From NCBI GenBank assembly GCA_947177885.1, contig CAMWWF010000223.1, forward strand, positions 1 through 5,454: a stretch of 5,454 bases of DNA, read 5' to 3'. The stretch comes from an uncultured Lachnospiraceae bacterium. GTDB lineage: Bacteria > Bacillota_A > Clostridia > Lachnospirales > Lachnospiraceae. Both the position numbers and the translations under genes were made by a program. This document shows, piece by piece, positions 1-5,454 of the stretch. The first letter of the stretch is position 1. Every line of letters begins with the position of its first letter. The notes under the pieces are model-generated. The model did not search any database, was not told the origin of the DNA, and was given only the letters and a program-made list of their open reading frames with translations.

Positions 1-1023
1 TTGGATGAACCTACGTCCAGTCTGACAAATAATGAGATTGAAAAACTGATGCAGACAATGGACAACTTACGAAAAGAAGGTAAGTCCATTATCTATATTT
101 CTCATCGTATGGAAGAAATCTTCCGCATTACGGACAGGGCGACGATCTTCAGGGATGGCCGGTATATAGGAACAGTAGAGACGGCAAAAACGGATAAAGC
201 AGAGCTGATTAAAATGATGGTTGGGAGAAACATTGCGGATCAGAGGTTTAATGAGGTATGCAATGTGCGGGAGAAAGTGGCACTGGAGGTGAAAAATCTG
301 TCCGGAAAGGGATTTCAGGATATATCGTTCCAGCTTCACAAGGGCGAAGTGCTTGGATTTGCCGGTCTTGTGGGAGCAGGAAGAACGGAAGTCATGCGGG
401 CTGTTTTCGGAATTGACAGACATTCATATGGACAGATTTTTGTAAATGGGCATGAAGTATCTGTCAAAAAGCCTTTGGATGCTCAGAGAGAAGGTATTAT
501 GCTCATACCTGAGGATAGAAAATATCAGGGTATGGTAGGCATACTTTCCAACAGAGCCAATATTGTACTGTCAAATCTGAAAAAATATGTAAAATATGGC
601 ATATTGGATCATGCATATATCAAAAAAGACGCAAGAGAATATATGGACCGTCTCCAGGTATCTCCAAGGGATGATGAGTATGAAACAGGACGTCTTTCCG
701 GAGGAAATCAGCAAAAAGTTGTCATTGCCCGAACGATGAATGCCAATCCGGATATCCTGATATTGGATGAACCGACAAGGGGCATTGATATCAATGTGAA
801 ATTTGAAATATATAAACTGATCAGACAATTTGCGGATGAAGGAAGAGCAGTCATCATGATATCATCGGAACTTCCGGAAGTTATCTCCCTGAGCGACAGA
901 GTTATTGTCATGTATGAGGGCAGGATCACAGGGGAATTAAACAGCAGTGAATTGACGGAAGAGAGAATTATGATGTATGCCATGGGAGGTGAAAACAATG
1001 AAAAAAATGAACACAATATTTAA
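1..1023 (+). CDS. Sugar ABC transporter ATP-binding protein, RbsA/MglA type (5'-truncated by window)
   Basis: This is the ATPase that powers import of a monosaccharide through the membrane permease encoded next to it. The first codon in the window is an internal Leu: the frame opens at the Walker B/D-loop of the first nucleotide-binding domain (LDEPTSSLT), followed by its H-loop (ISH, residues 33-35 of the visible part). About 160 N-terminal residues of a usual ~500 are therefore outside the window. The second domain begins near residue 94 and has a degenerate Walker A (GLVGAGRT, 122-129, Arg in place of Lys), an LSGGNQQ signature (232-238), Walker B ILILDEP (252-258), and Ser 289 where the H-loop His would be. 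A degenerate second site is normal for tandem-domain sugar ATPases of this family. The gene overlaps the permease gene by 26 bases, implying translational coupling. Substrate cannot be read from the ATPase; no periplasmic-type binding protein gene is visible, and it presumably lies upstream. Confidence 0.95.
   Translation: MDEPTSSLTNNEIEKLMQTMDNLRKEGKSIIYISHRMEEIFRITDRATIFRDGRYIGTVETAKTDKAELIKMMVGRNIADQRFNEVCNVREKVALEVKNLSGKGFQDISFQLHKGEVLGFAGLVGAGRTEVMRAVFGIDRHSYGQIFVNGHEVSVKKPLDAQREGIMLIPEDRKYQGMVGILSNRANIVLSNLKKYVKYGILDHAYIKKDAREYMDRLQVSPRDDEYETGRLSGGNQQKVVIARTMNANPDILILDEPTRGIDINVKFEIYKLIRQFADEGRAVIMISSELPEVISLSDRVIVMYEGRITGELNSSELTEERIMMYAMGGENNEKNEHNI
984..991 (+). promoter_or_regulatory. 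Ribosome binding site deciding the permease start
   Basis: GGGAGGTG lies inside the end of the ATPase gene, with 6 bases between it and the ATG at 998. The alternative in-frame ATG at 977 has no comparable purine-rich site upstream, so 998 is chosen. Confidence 0.75.
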
Positions 1024-1948
1024 AGGGGCTTCCTGGAAGAGGAAAGCCGGAATCATTGCAAGCCTGGTGCTGCTTTGCCTGTTTTTTACGGTTATGTCCG
1101 ATAAGTTTCTGACGAGAGGCAATATAACCAATATTTTATTGCAATCCTGTATTAACGGAACGATTGCTATCGGGATGACGTTAGTCATTATAACTGGCGG
1201 GATTCAGCTTTCAGTGGGATCGATCGTGGCGCTTTCCAGTATGGTGGCGGCAAAAATGATGGCAGCAGGCGTTACTTTTTATGCAGCTATTTTTGTAGCG
1301 GTGTTAATCGGGCTCATCTGTGGGGCGATGGACGGACTTCTAATATCCATATTGAAGCTTCAGCCTTTTCTTGTAACGATGGGAACAATGAGTGTATACA
1401 GGGGAATCACATTGATCATATCTGACGGTTTGCCCGTAAGAGGGTTGGATTCTGCTTTTCTGAACGGAATGAATGCGTTAAACGGCAGTGTTCCGGTACC
1501 GGTCATTATGCTTGTCGTGTTGCTCGTCATTTTTATGTTTGTCTTAAAATATACAAGATATGGACAATATTTGTTTGCGGTAGGGGGAAATGAGGAAGCG
1601 GCAAGATTTTCCTGCGTTAATACAATATCTGTAAAAACAAGAACCTATGCCATATCAGGATTTTGTTGTGCTATGGCTGCGATTATTTATATGGGACGTC
1701 TGGCGGCGGCGGATCCACAGGCGGGCGATGGCTATGAAATGAATGCTATTGCGGCTGCTGCAATAGGAGGAGCAAGCCTTGCAGGTGGAAAAGGAAGCTT
1801 GCTCGGAACAATGATCGGTGCATGCATTCTTGGAACATTATCTAATGGCCTGACGCTTTTGAACGTGCCGTCTTTCTACCAGACATTGTTTGTGGGGCTG
1901 ATCATACTGGTGGCAACGGTAATCGACAGATTTGCGAACAGATCATAA
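998..1948 (+). CDS. Sugar ABC transporter permease, RbsC type
   Basis: This is the integral membrane permease of a ribose/galactose/xylose-class importer, 316 residues, which matches the family's usual length of about 320. The start at 998 has a good Shine-Dalgarno site and gives a positively charged N-terminus followed by a first membrane segment (about residues 18-34). Many hydrophobic segments follow, consistent with the 8-10 helices of the family. Diagnostic motifs are GGIQLSVGS (67-75), the cytoplasmic coupling-loop stretch GGNEEAARFS (196-205), and AIAAAAIGGASLAGGKGS (250-267). Gln 70 sits where the family motif usually has Asp (GGIDLSVGS). The gene overlaps the ATPase gene and is followed by a 259-base gap before the transketolase genes. 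Family assignment is firm. The sugar transported is unknown; the downstream kinase and transketolase suggest a pentose or related short sugar. Confidence 0.95.
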   Translation: MKKMNTIFKGASWKRKAGIIASLVLLCLFFTVMSDKFLTRGNITNILLQSCINGTIAIGMTLVIITGGIQLSVGSIVALSSMVAAKMMAAGVTFYAAIFVAVLIGLICGAMDGLLISILKLQPFLVTMGTMSVYRGITLIISDGLPVRGLDSAFLNGMNALNGSVPVPVIMLVVLLVIFMFVLKYTRYGQYLFAVGGNEEAARFSCVNTISVKTRTYAISGFCCAMAAIIYMGRLAAADPQAGDGYEMNAIAAAAIGGASLAGGKGSLLGTMIGACILGTLSNGLTLLNVPSFYQTLFVGLIILVATVIDRFANRS

Positions 1949-2010
1949 ATTGGGCGGACTGGTCCGAGACGCGGAAGTGATAGAGAGAAAAGCAGAAAAT
2001 ATTGAATAAA

Positions 2011-2178
2011 GTGAAGAAAGCTGAATGGATATTGTGGAAAAGCAGGAAGAAATACTGTACTTTGAAATATTTTTCAGATAGGACGCTATGCAGCGGAACT
2101 TTTCCATTATGGAAAAAAGAAGGTGAAATGTTTGATTGTGTTCTTGTATCAGGTCTTACACATGAAAAGGATCCATAA
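2011..2178 (+). CDS. Possible small open frame, unrecognised (or gene relic)
   Basis: The frame is open from 1984 to a TAA at 2176-2178. With GTG at 2011 it encodes 55 residues; TTG at 2002 is another possible start. An internal ATG at 2128, preceded by AGAAGG at 2118-2123 with a rather short gap, would give a 16-residue peptide (MFDCVLVSGLTHEKDP). The frame is rich in Trp, Cys and aromatic residues and has no motif I recognise. It has no ATG near the 5' end and no strong ribosome binding site there. It may be a chance frame, a leader peptide (short version), or the tail of a decayed gene. I assign no function and doubt that it is a real gene. Confidence 0.15.
   Translation: MKKAEWILWKSRKKYCTLKYFSDRTLCSGTFPLWKKEGEMFDCVLVSGLTHEKDP
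2100..2116. repeat. Perfect inverted repeat, 8-bp arms, 1-base centre
   Basis: TTTTCCAT and ATGGAAAA flank a single T. The dyad lies about 90 bases upstream of the first transketolase gene. The arms are A+T-rich and no T-run follows, so it is more like an operator for a dimeric regulator than a terminator. A chance dyad in A+T-rich DNA is possible. Confidence 0.35.
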
Positions 2179-2195
2179 AAGGCGATTAATATATG

Positions 2196-2200
2196 AGAGG
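2196..2200 (+). promoter_or_regulatory. Ribosome binding site deciding the transketolase N-subunit start
   Basis: AGAGG with 7 bases to the ATG at 2208. An in-frame ATG at 2193 would add five residues (MRGKE) but would need the more distant AAAAGG near 2177-2182. The 2208 start gives the usual N-terminus of this subunit family (MENLK...), so it is preferred. Confidence 0.55.
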
Positions 2201-2207
2201 AAAAGAG

Positions 2208-3041
2208 ATGGAAAATTTAAAAGCATTATCCTATGACCTGCGGAAAAATGTGGTGGATATGATCATGGAGGGTAAAGGCGGGCATATCGGAGGGGACATG
2301 AGTGTCATAGACATTCTGGTCACCCTGTATTTTAAAGTGATGAATATCAGTCCTGAAAACCAGGATGATCCCGGCAGGGACCTGTTTGTGATGAGCAAGG
2401 GGCACTGCGTGGAAGCGCTTTATGCGGTGCTGGCGGCAAAGGGTTTTTTCCCGATCGGGGAAGTGATCGAAAAGTTCAGCAGGTTCGGTTCCCAGTATAT
2501 CGGCCATCCGAATAACAAGCTGCCGGGCATCGAGATGAATTCCGGCTCCCTGGGGCACGGGCTCCCGGTGAGCGTCGGGATGGCGCTGGCCGGAAAGATG
2601 GATAAGAGGGACTACCGTGTCTATACGGTGATGGGCGACGGGGAACTGGCGGAGGGTTCCGTGTGGGAAGGCGCCATGGCGGCAGCCCACTATAAACTGG
2701 ATAACCTCTGCGCCACCGTGGACAGGAACCGGCTGCAGATCTCCGGCAATACCGAGGACGTGATGGCGCACGGCGACCTGCACGAAAAGTTCCGGAGTTT
2801 TGGCTGGCATGTGATAGATGTAAAGGACGGCAATGATATCTGCCAGCTCACGGCGGCTTATGAAGAGGCAAAAGCGGTGAAAGGGAAGCCCGCCGTGGTG
2901 ATTGCCAATACCGTAAAGGGCTGCGGTTCCGCCGTGATGGAAGACAAGGCGGCATGGCACCATAAAGTGCCCACGGCGGAAGAGTATGAACAGATCATCA
3001 AAGATTTTGCGGAGAGGAAGGAGGCGCTGTCAAATGAATAA
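2208..3041 (+). CDS. Split transketolase, N-terminal (ThDP/Mg-binding) subunit
   Basis: 277 residues, the usual size for the stand-alone N-terminal half of transketolase, a cytoplasmic ThDP enzyme that moves a two-carbon ketol unit from a ketose phosphate to an acceptor. Visible motifs are GHIGGDMS (25-32), SKGH (63-66), GHP (99-101) and GSLGHGL (113-119). The ThDP/Mg motif runs from GDGE (143-146) to VDRN (171-174), with D144 and N174 as likely metal ligands, 30 residues apart as in E. coli transketolase. His 26, 66 and 100 coincide with the E. coli active-site histidines of the same numbers, and one of the His pair at 251-252 near the C-terminus likely matches E. coli His 261. In GHIGGDMS, Ile and Asp stand where the common form has Pro and Ser. 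The stop overlaps the start of the C-subunit gene by 8 bases, consistent with stoichiometric production of an obligate complex. Family assignment is firm; the substrate need not be a standard pentose phosphate. Confidence 0.95.
   Translation: MENLKALSYDLRKNVVDMIMEGKGGHIGGDMSVIDILVTLYFKVMNISPENQDDPGRDLFVMSKGHCVEALYAVLAAKGFFPIGEVIEKFSRFGSQYIGHPNNKLPGIEMNSGSLGHGLPVSVGMALAGKMDKRDYRVYTVMGDGELAEGSVWEGAMAAAHYKLDNLCATVDRNRLQISGNTEDVMAHGDLHEKFRSFGWHVIDVKDGNDICQLTAAYEEAKAVKGKPAVVIANTVKGCGSAVMEDKAAWHHKVPTAEEYEQIIKDFAERKEALSNE
3018..3024 (+). promoter_or_regulatory. Ribosome binding site for transketolase C subunit
   Basis: AAGGAGG, a strong site 9 bases before the ATG at 3034. It fixes that start over the in-frame ATG at 2986, which lies within the upstream gene, would add 16 basic residues, and has no such site. 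Confidence 0.8.
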
Positions 3042-3966
3042 GGTACCTAACAGGCAGGCAATCTGCGAGGTGTTAATGGAGCAGGCGAAAGAAGACAAGG
3101 ATATCGTGGTGCTGTGCAGCGATTCCAGGGGGAGCGCGTCCCTTGCGCCCTTCGCGAAGGAATTCCCGGGACAGTTTGTGGAGGCCGGCATCGCGGAGCA
3201 GAACCTGGTGAGCATCGGGGCGGGGCTTGCAAAGTGCGGCAAGAAGGTATTCGCGGCGTCCCCCGCCAGCTTTGTATCCACCAGGAGCTATGAACAGGCA
3301 AAGGTGGACTGCGCTTATTCCGATACAAATGTGACGCTGGTCGGCATCAGCGGCGGGGTCAGCTACGGCGCCCTTGGCATGAGCCACCATTCCGCGCAGG
3401 ATATCGCGGCGATGTCGGCGATCCCCAATATGAGGGTATACCTGCCCAGCGACCGTTTCCAGACGGCCTGCCTGGTCAGGGAGCTGCTGAAGGATGGGAA
3501 ACCGGCCTATATCCGGGTGGGAAGGAACCCGGTGGAGGATATCTATACGGAAGATGACTGCCCCTTTGTGATGGACCGGGCGACGGTGGCGGCAGAAGGG
3601 GAAGACGCGCTGATCGTGGCATGCGGGGAGATGGTGCGCCCTTCCGTGGATGCGGCGGCACTGTTAAAGGAGCAGGGCATCAGCGCGGCGGTGCTGGATA
3701 TGTACTGTGTAAAACCGCTGGATAAGGAAGGGCTTTTAAAAGCGGCACAAAAGGCGGGGGCGGTCGTGACGGTGGAAGAACATGCGCCCTTCGGGGGTCT
3801 GGGCTCCATGGTCAGCCAGGTGGTCGGGGCATCCTGCCCGAAGAAGGTGGTCAACCTGGCACTTCCTGACGCGCCTGTCATAACGGGGACGTCCAGGGAA
3901 GTATTTGATTATTACGGGCTGAACGCGGAAGGGATCGCACGGGCAGTGAAAGAAGCACTGCGGTAA
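3034..3966 (+). CDS. Split transketolase, C-terminal (pyrimidine-binding) subunit
   Basis: 310 residues, the usual length for the partner subunit. Residues about 5-165 form the pyrimidine-binding domain, with EAGIAEQN (50-57), where E55 is the catalytic glutamate that activates ThDP across the dimer interface. Residues about 190-305 form the transketolase C-terminal domain. The segment 107-126 aligns without gaps to the family stretch G-V-x-x-G-x-D-G-x-[ST]-H-Q-x-x-E-D-I-A. The conserved Asp (E. coli D469) is Leu 114 here, the Gln is His 119 and the Glu is Gln 122; the key His (E. coli H473) is kept as H118. The residue matching E. coli H461 appears to be Ser 106. These are acceptor-side positions, so altered substrate preference is likely. 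The gene overlaps its partner by 8 bases and lies 17 bases before the kinase gene. Candidates include an apulose-4-phosphate transketolase small subunit (AptB-like) or another sugar-specific transketolase. Confidence 0.93.
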   Translation: MNKVPNRQAICEVLMEQAKEDKDIVVLCSDSRGSASLAPFAKEFPGQFVEAGIAEQNLVSIGAGLAKCGKKVFAASPASFVSTRSYEQAKVDCAYSDTNVTLVGISGGVSYGALGMSHHSAQDIAAMSAIPNMRVYLPSDRFQTACLVRELLKDGKPAYIRVGRNPVEDIYTEDDCPFVMDRATVAAEGEDALIVACGEMVRPSVDAAALLKEQGISAAVLDMYCVKPLDKEGLLKAAQKAGAVVTVEEHAPFGGLGSMVSQVVGASCPKKVVNLALPDAPVITGTSREVFDYYGLNAEGIARAVKEALR

Positions 3967-3983
3967 GCGGGAAAGGAAAGGAT

Positions 3984-5454
3984 ATGGGCAGATATGTGTT
4001 GGGAATCGACCAGAGCACCCAGGGCACGAAGGCCCTCTTATTTGATGGGGAAGGAAAGCTCCTTTGCAGGAGCGACCTTCCTCATGAACAAATAGTGGAC
4101 GGGCACGGCTGGGTGGAACATGACCTGGATGAAATATACAAAAATACCATACAGGTTGTAAAAAACCTGGTGGAGAAGGCAGGGATCGACAAGGCGGATA
4201 TCGCGGTGCTGGGCATCAGCAACCAGCGTGAGACGGCGGCGTGCTGGGAAAAGGGGAGCGGCAGGCCGGTATGCCATGCGATAGTATGGCAGTGCGCCAG
4301 GGGGGCGGCAATCTGTGAGGAGATAGGGAGGCAGGGGCATGGGGGCCTGGTAAGGGAGCATACGGGGCTCCAGCTCTCCCCCTATTTTTCCGCGGCAAAA
4401 CTGGCGTGGGTGTTCCGGAATGTGGAGGGCGTGAAAGAGAAGGCCCAAAGGGGCGGGATCGCCTGCGGCACCATAGACAGCTTTTTAGTGTACCGCCTTA
4501 CAAAAGGGAAGGTATTCCGTACGGACTACTCCAATGCATCCAGGACGCAGTTATTTAATATCAGGACATTATCCTGGGACGAGGAACTGCTGGGGATCTT
4601 TGGGATCGACAGGCGCTGTATGGCGGAGGTGACGGATTCAGACGGCGATTACGGCATGACGGACTTCGACGGGTACCTGGATAAGCCGATACCGATCAGG
4701 GGAGTGCTCGGGGATTCCCACGGCGCGCTGTTCGGGCAGGGGTGCCTGAAGAAGGGCATGATAAAGGCAACTTACGGAACCGGTTCCTCCATTATGATGA
4801 ACATCGGGGAGGAGCCGGTATTTACAGACCTCGGTGTGGTGACATCCCTTGCCTGGTCCATGGGCGGGAAAGTGAATTATGTGCTGGAGGGGAACATCAA
4901 CTATACGGGCGCCGTGGTCACATGGCTGAAAGACGAAGTGGGCCTGATCTCTTCGGCGGCCGAGAGTGAAGAACTGGCGCGGCAGGCCAGAAAGGGGGAT
5001 GGGACATACCTGGTGCCGGCTTTTTCAGGCCTGGGGGCGCCCTACTGGGATTCCGGGGCAAAGGCCGTGATCTGCGGAATCACAAGGACCACGGGGAGGG
5101 CGGAGGTCGTAAAGGCGGCACTGGACAGCATCGTGTACCAGATCACGGATATCGTGAGGGCGATGCAGGAGGCCAGCGGGATAGAGATCGGGGAACTGCG
5201 GGTAGACGGGGGGCCGACGAGGAACGCTTACCTGATGCAGTTCCAGAGCGATATGCTGGGCATACCGGTAAGGATCCCGGAGGCGGAGGAACTTTCCGGC
5301 ATCGGCGCGGCATATGCGGCGGGACTGTCTCTTGGCATTTATGATGAGAAAATATTTGACAAAATGGGCAGAACAAGTTATAAAAATGAATTAGACAAAG
5401 AACAATGCGAAGGTCTTTATGCAGGCTGGAAAGATGCGGTCCGGATGGTGATGA
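3984..5454 (+). CDS. FGGY-family carbohydrate kinase, glycerol-kinase-like (3'-truncated by window)
   Basis: The frame is open for 490 codons to the window edge with no stop; glycerol kinases have about 500 residues, so only a short tail is missing. The start follows AAAGGA at 3972-3977, 6 bases upstream. It aligns colinearly with E. coli GlpK at an offset of one: the phosphate-loop region IDQSTQGTK (8-16), R82-E83 in NQRET, W102, Y134 in SPYFS, catalytic base D244 and T266 in YGTGS are all kept. FGGY C-terminal motifs are also present: SGLGAPYWD ending at 356, and DGGPTRN (408-414). Differences from GlpK are Ser 245 for Gln 246, Ser 269 for Phe 270, and Ala 105 for Arg 106. ATP-dependent phosphorylation of a terminal hydroxyl is expected, but glycerol is unlikely to be the substrate. 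A ketose such as apulose, xylulose, ribulose or erythrulose fits the transketolase neighbours. The G+C content drops sharply in the last ~120 bases. Confidence 0.93.
   Translation, partial: MGRYVLGIDQSTQGTKALLFDGEGKLLCRSDLPHEQIVDGHGWVEHDLDEIYKNTIQVVKNLVEKAGIDKADIAVLGISNQRETAACWEKGSGRPVCHAIVWQCARGAAICEEIGRQGHGGLVREHTGLQLSPYFSAAKLAWVFRNVEGVKEKAQRGGIACGTIDSFLVYRLTKGKVFRTDYSNASRTQLFNIRTLSWDEELLGIFGIDRRCMAEVTDSDGDYGMTDFDGYLDKPIPIRGVLGDSHGALFGQGCLKKGMIKATYGTGSSIMMNIGEEPVFTDLGVVTSLAWSMGGKVNYVLEGNINYTGAVVTWLKDEVGLISSAAESEELARQARKGDGTYLVPAFSGLGAPYWDSGAKAVICGITRTTGRAEVVKAALDSIVYQITDIVRAMQEASGIEIGELRVDGGPTRNAYLMQFQSDMLGIPVRIPEAEELSGIGAAYAAGLSLGIYDEKIFDKMGRTSYKNELDKEQCEGLYAGWKDAVRMVM

Larger units (their letters stand above)
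1949..2207 (+). other. Intergenic region between permease and transketolase genes
   Basis: About 260 bases without a recognised gene, A+T-rich at its 3' end (18 G+C of 60 in 2161-2220, hand-counted). It holds a 12-base dyad just after the permease stop (1955-1966), an 8-bp-arm inverted repeat at 2100-2116, and a short open frame ending at 2178. No hairpin followed by a T-run was seen, so there is no evidence that transcription stops here. A promoter for the downstream genes is plausible: the best pair I found, TTGAAA at 2062 with TATGCA at 2087, has 19-base spacing and a weak -10, so I do not call it. The unusual gap in an otherwise tight cluster could be a regulatory region or the relic of a lost gene. 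Confidence 0.5.

Noticed and set aside
977..997. Upstream ATG giving the permease a seven-residue extension
   Set aside because: No Shine-Dalgarno site precedes it, whereas the ATG at 998 has GGGAGGTG at ideal spacing.
1955..1966. CGGAC-TG-GTCCG dyad just after the permease stop as a terminator
   Set aside because: The stem is only 5 bp with a 2-base loop, and no T-run follows.
1880..2112. Minus-strand open frame running from the intergenic region into the permease gene
   Set aside because: Ser/Leu-rich with no recognisable motif; it overlaps the permease 3' end antisense and is probably a chance frame in A+T-rich DNA.
2226..2963. Long open frame on the minus strand (about 245 codons) opposite the transketolase N gene
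   Set aside because: It is antisense to a clear gene in G+C-rich DNA, where the reverse frame stays open by codon bias. Its translation is His/Pro/Arg-rich with no recognisable domain.
3047..3881. Several minus-strand open frames opposite the transketolase C gene
   Set aside because: Mutually overlapping, low-complexity Pro/Ser/Arg-rich translations shadowing a confidently identified gene.
4742..4969. Plus-strand 75-codon frame within the kinase gene
   Set aside because: It lies in a different frame inside continuous, motif-bearing kinase sequence. The translation shows no family features and the kinase frame has no disruption there.
3984..5454. Reading the kinase as a true glycerol kinase or a xylulokinase
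   Set aside because: Overall it aligns with GlpK, but glycerol-contact residues are changed; GlpK-type motifs such as NQRET and SPYFS argue against the xylulokinase branch.

Overview
The window looks like part of a carbohydrate-uptake and catabolism operon from a Gram-positive anaerobe, most likely a Clostridia/Lachnospiraceae-type gut bacterium. This rests on the split (two-subunit) transketolase, the purine-rich Shine-Dalgarno sites, frequent AGG/AGA arginine codons and the protein style; it is an inference, not a taxonomic assignment. All genes are on the + strand and the window cuts the first and last of them.

Layout: (1) 1-1023, the C-terminal two thirds of an RbsA/MglA-type sugar ABC ATPase, cut at the 5' edge. 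(2) 998-1948, an RbsC-type permease overlapping the ATPase gene by 26 bases. (3) 1949-2207, about 260 bases without a recognised gene, holding an unidentified short open frame and an 8-bp dyad. (4) 2208-3041 and 3034-3966, the N-terminal (ThDP-binding) and C-terminal (pyrimidine-binding plus C-terminal domain) subunits of a split transketolase, overlapping by 8 bases. (5) 3984-5454, an FGGY-family kinase that aligns with glycerol kinase, cut at the 3' edge a few residues before its expected end.

How it fits together: the ABC transporter would import a sugar, the kinase would phosphorylate it (or its ketose isomer), and the split transketolase would transfer a two-carbon unit from the phosphorylated ketose into the pentose phosphate pool. 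Two sequence details argue against a housekeeping pathway. The kinase keeps the catalytic residues of glycerol kinase but replaces two glycerol-pocket residues with Ser. The transketolase C subunit replaces the conserved Asp of the D-G-x-[ST]-H motif with Leu. The combination resembles the described transketolase route for D-apiose (apulose kinase plus the two-subunit apulose-4-phosphate transketolase AptA/AptB). That is the favoured but unproven hypothesis; other ketoses remain possible.

Base composition is uneven. The transporter genes and the intergenic region are A+T-richer, while most of the transketolase and kinase genes are strongly G+C-rich. The change-overs appear to lie inside genes, near 2390 and near 5335, which suggests recombination, transfer or an assembly junction. 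No RNA genes, CRISPR arrays, insertion sequences or convincing terminators were seen.
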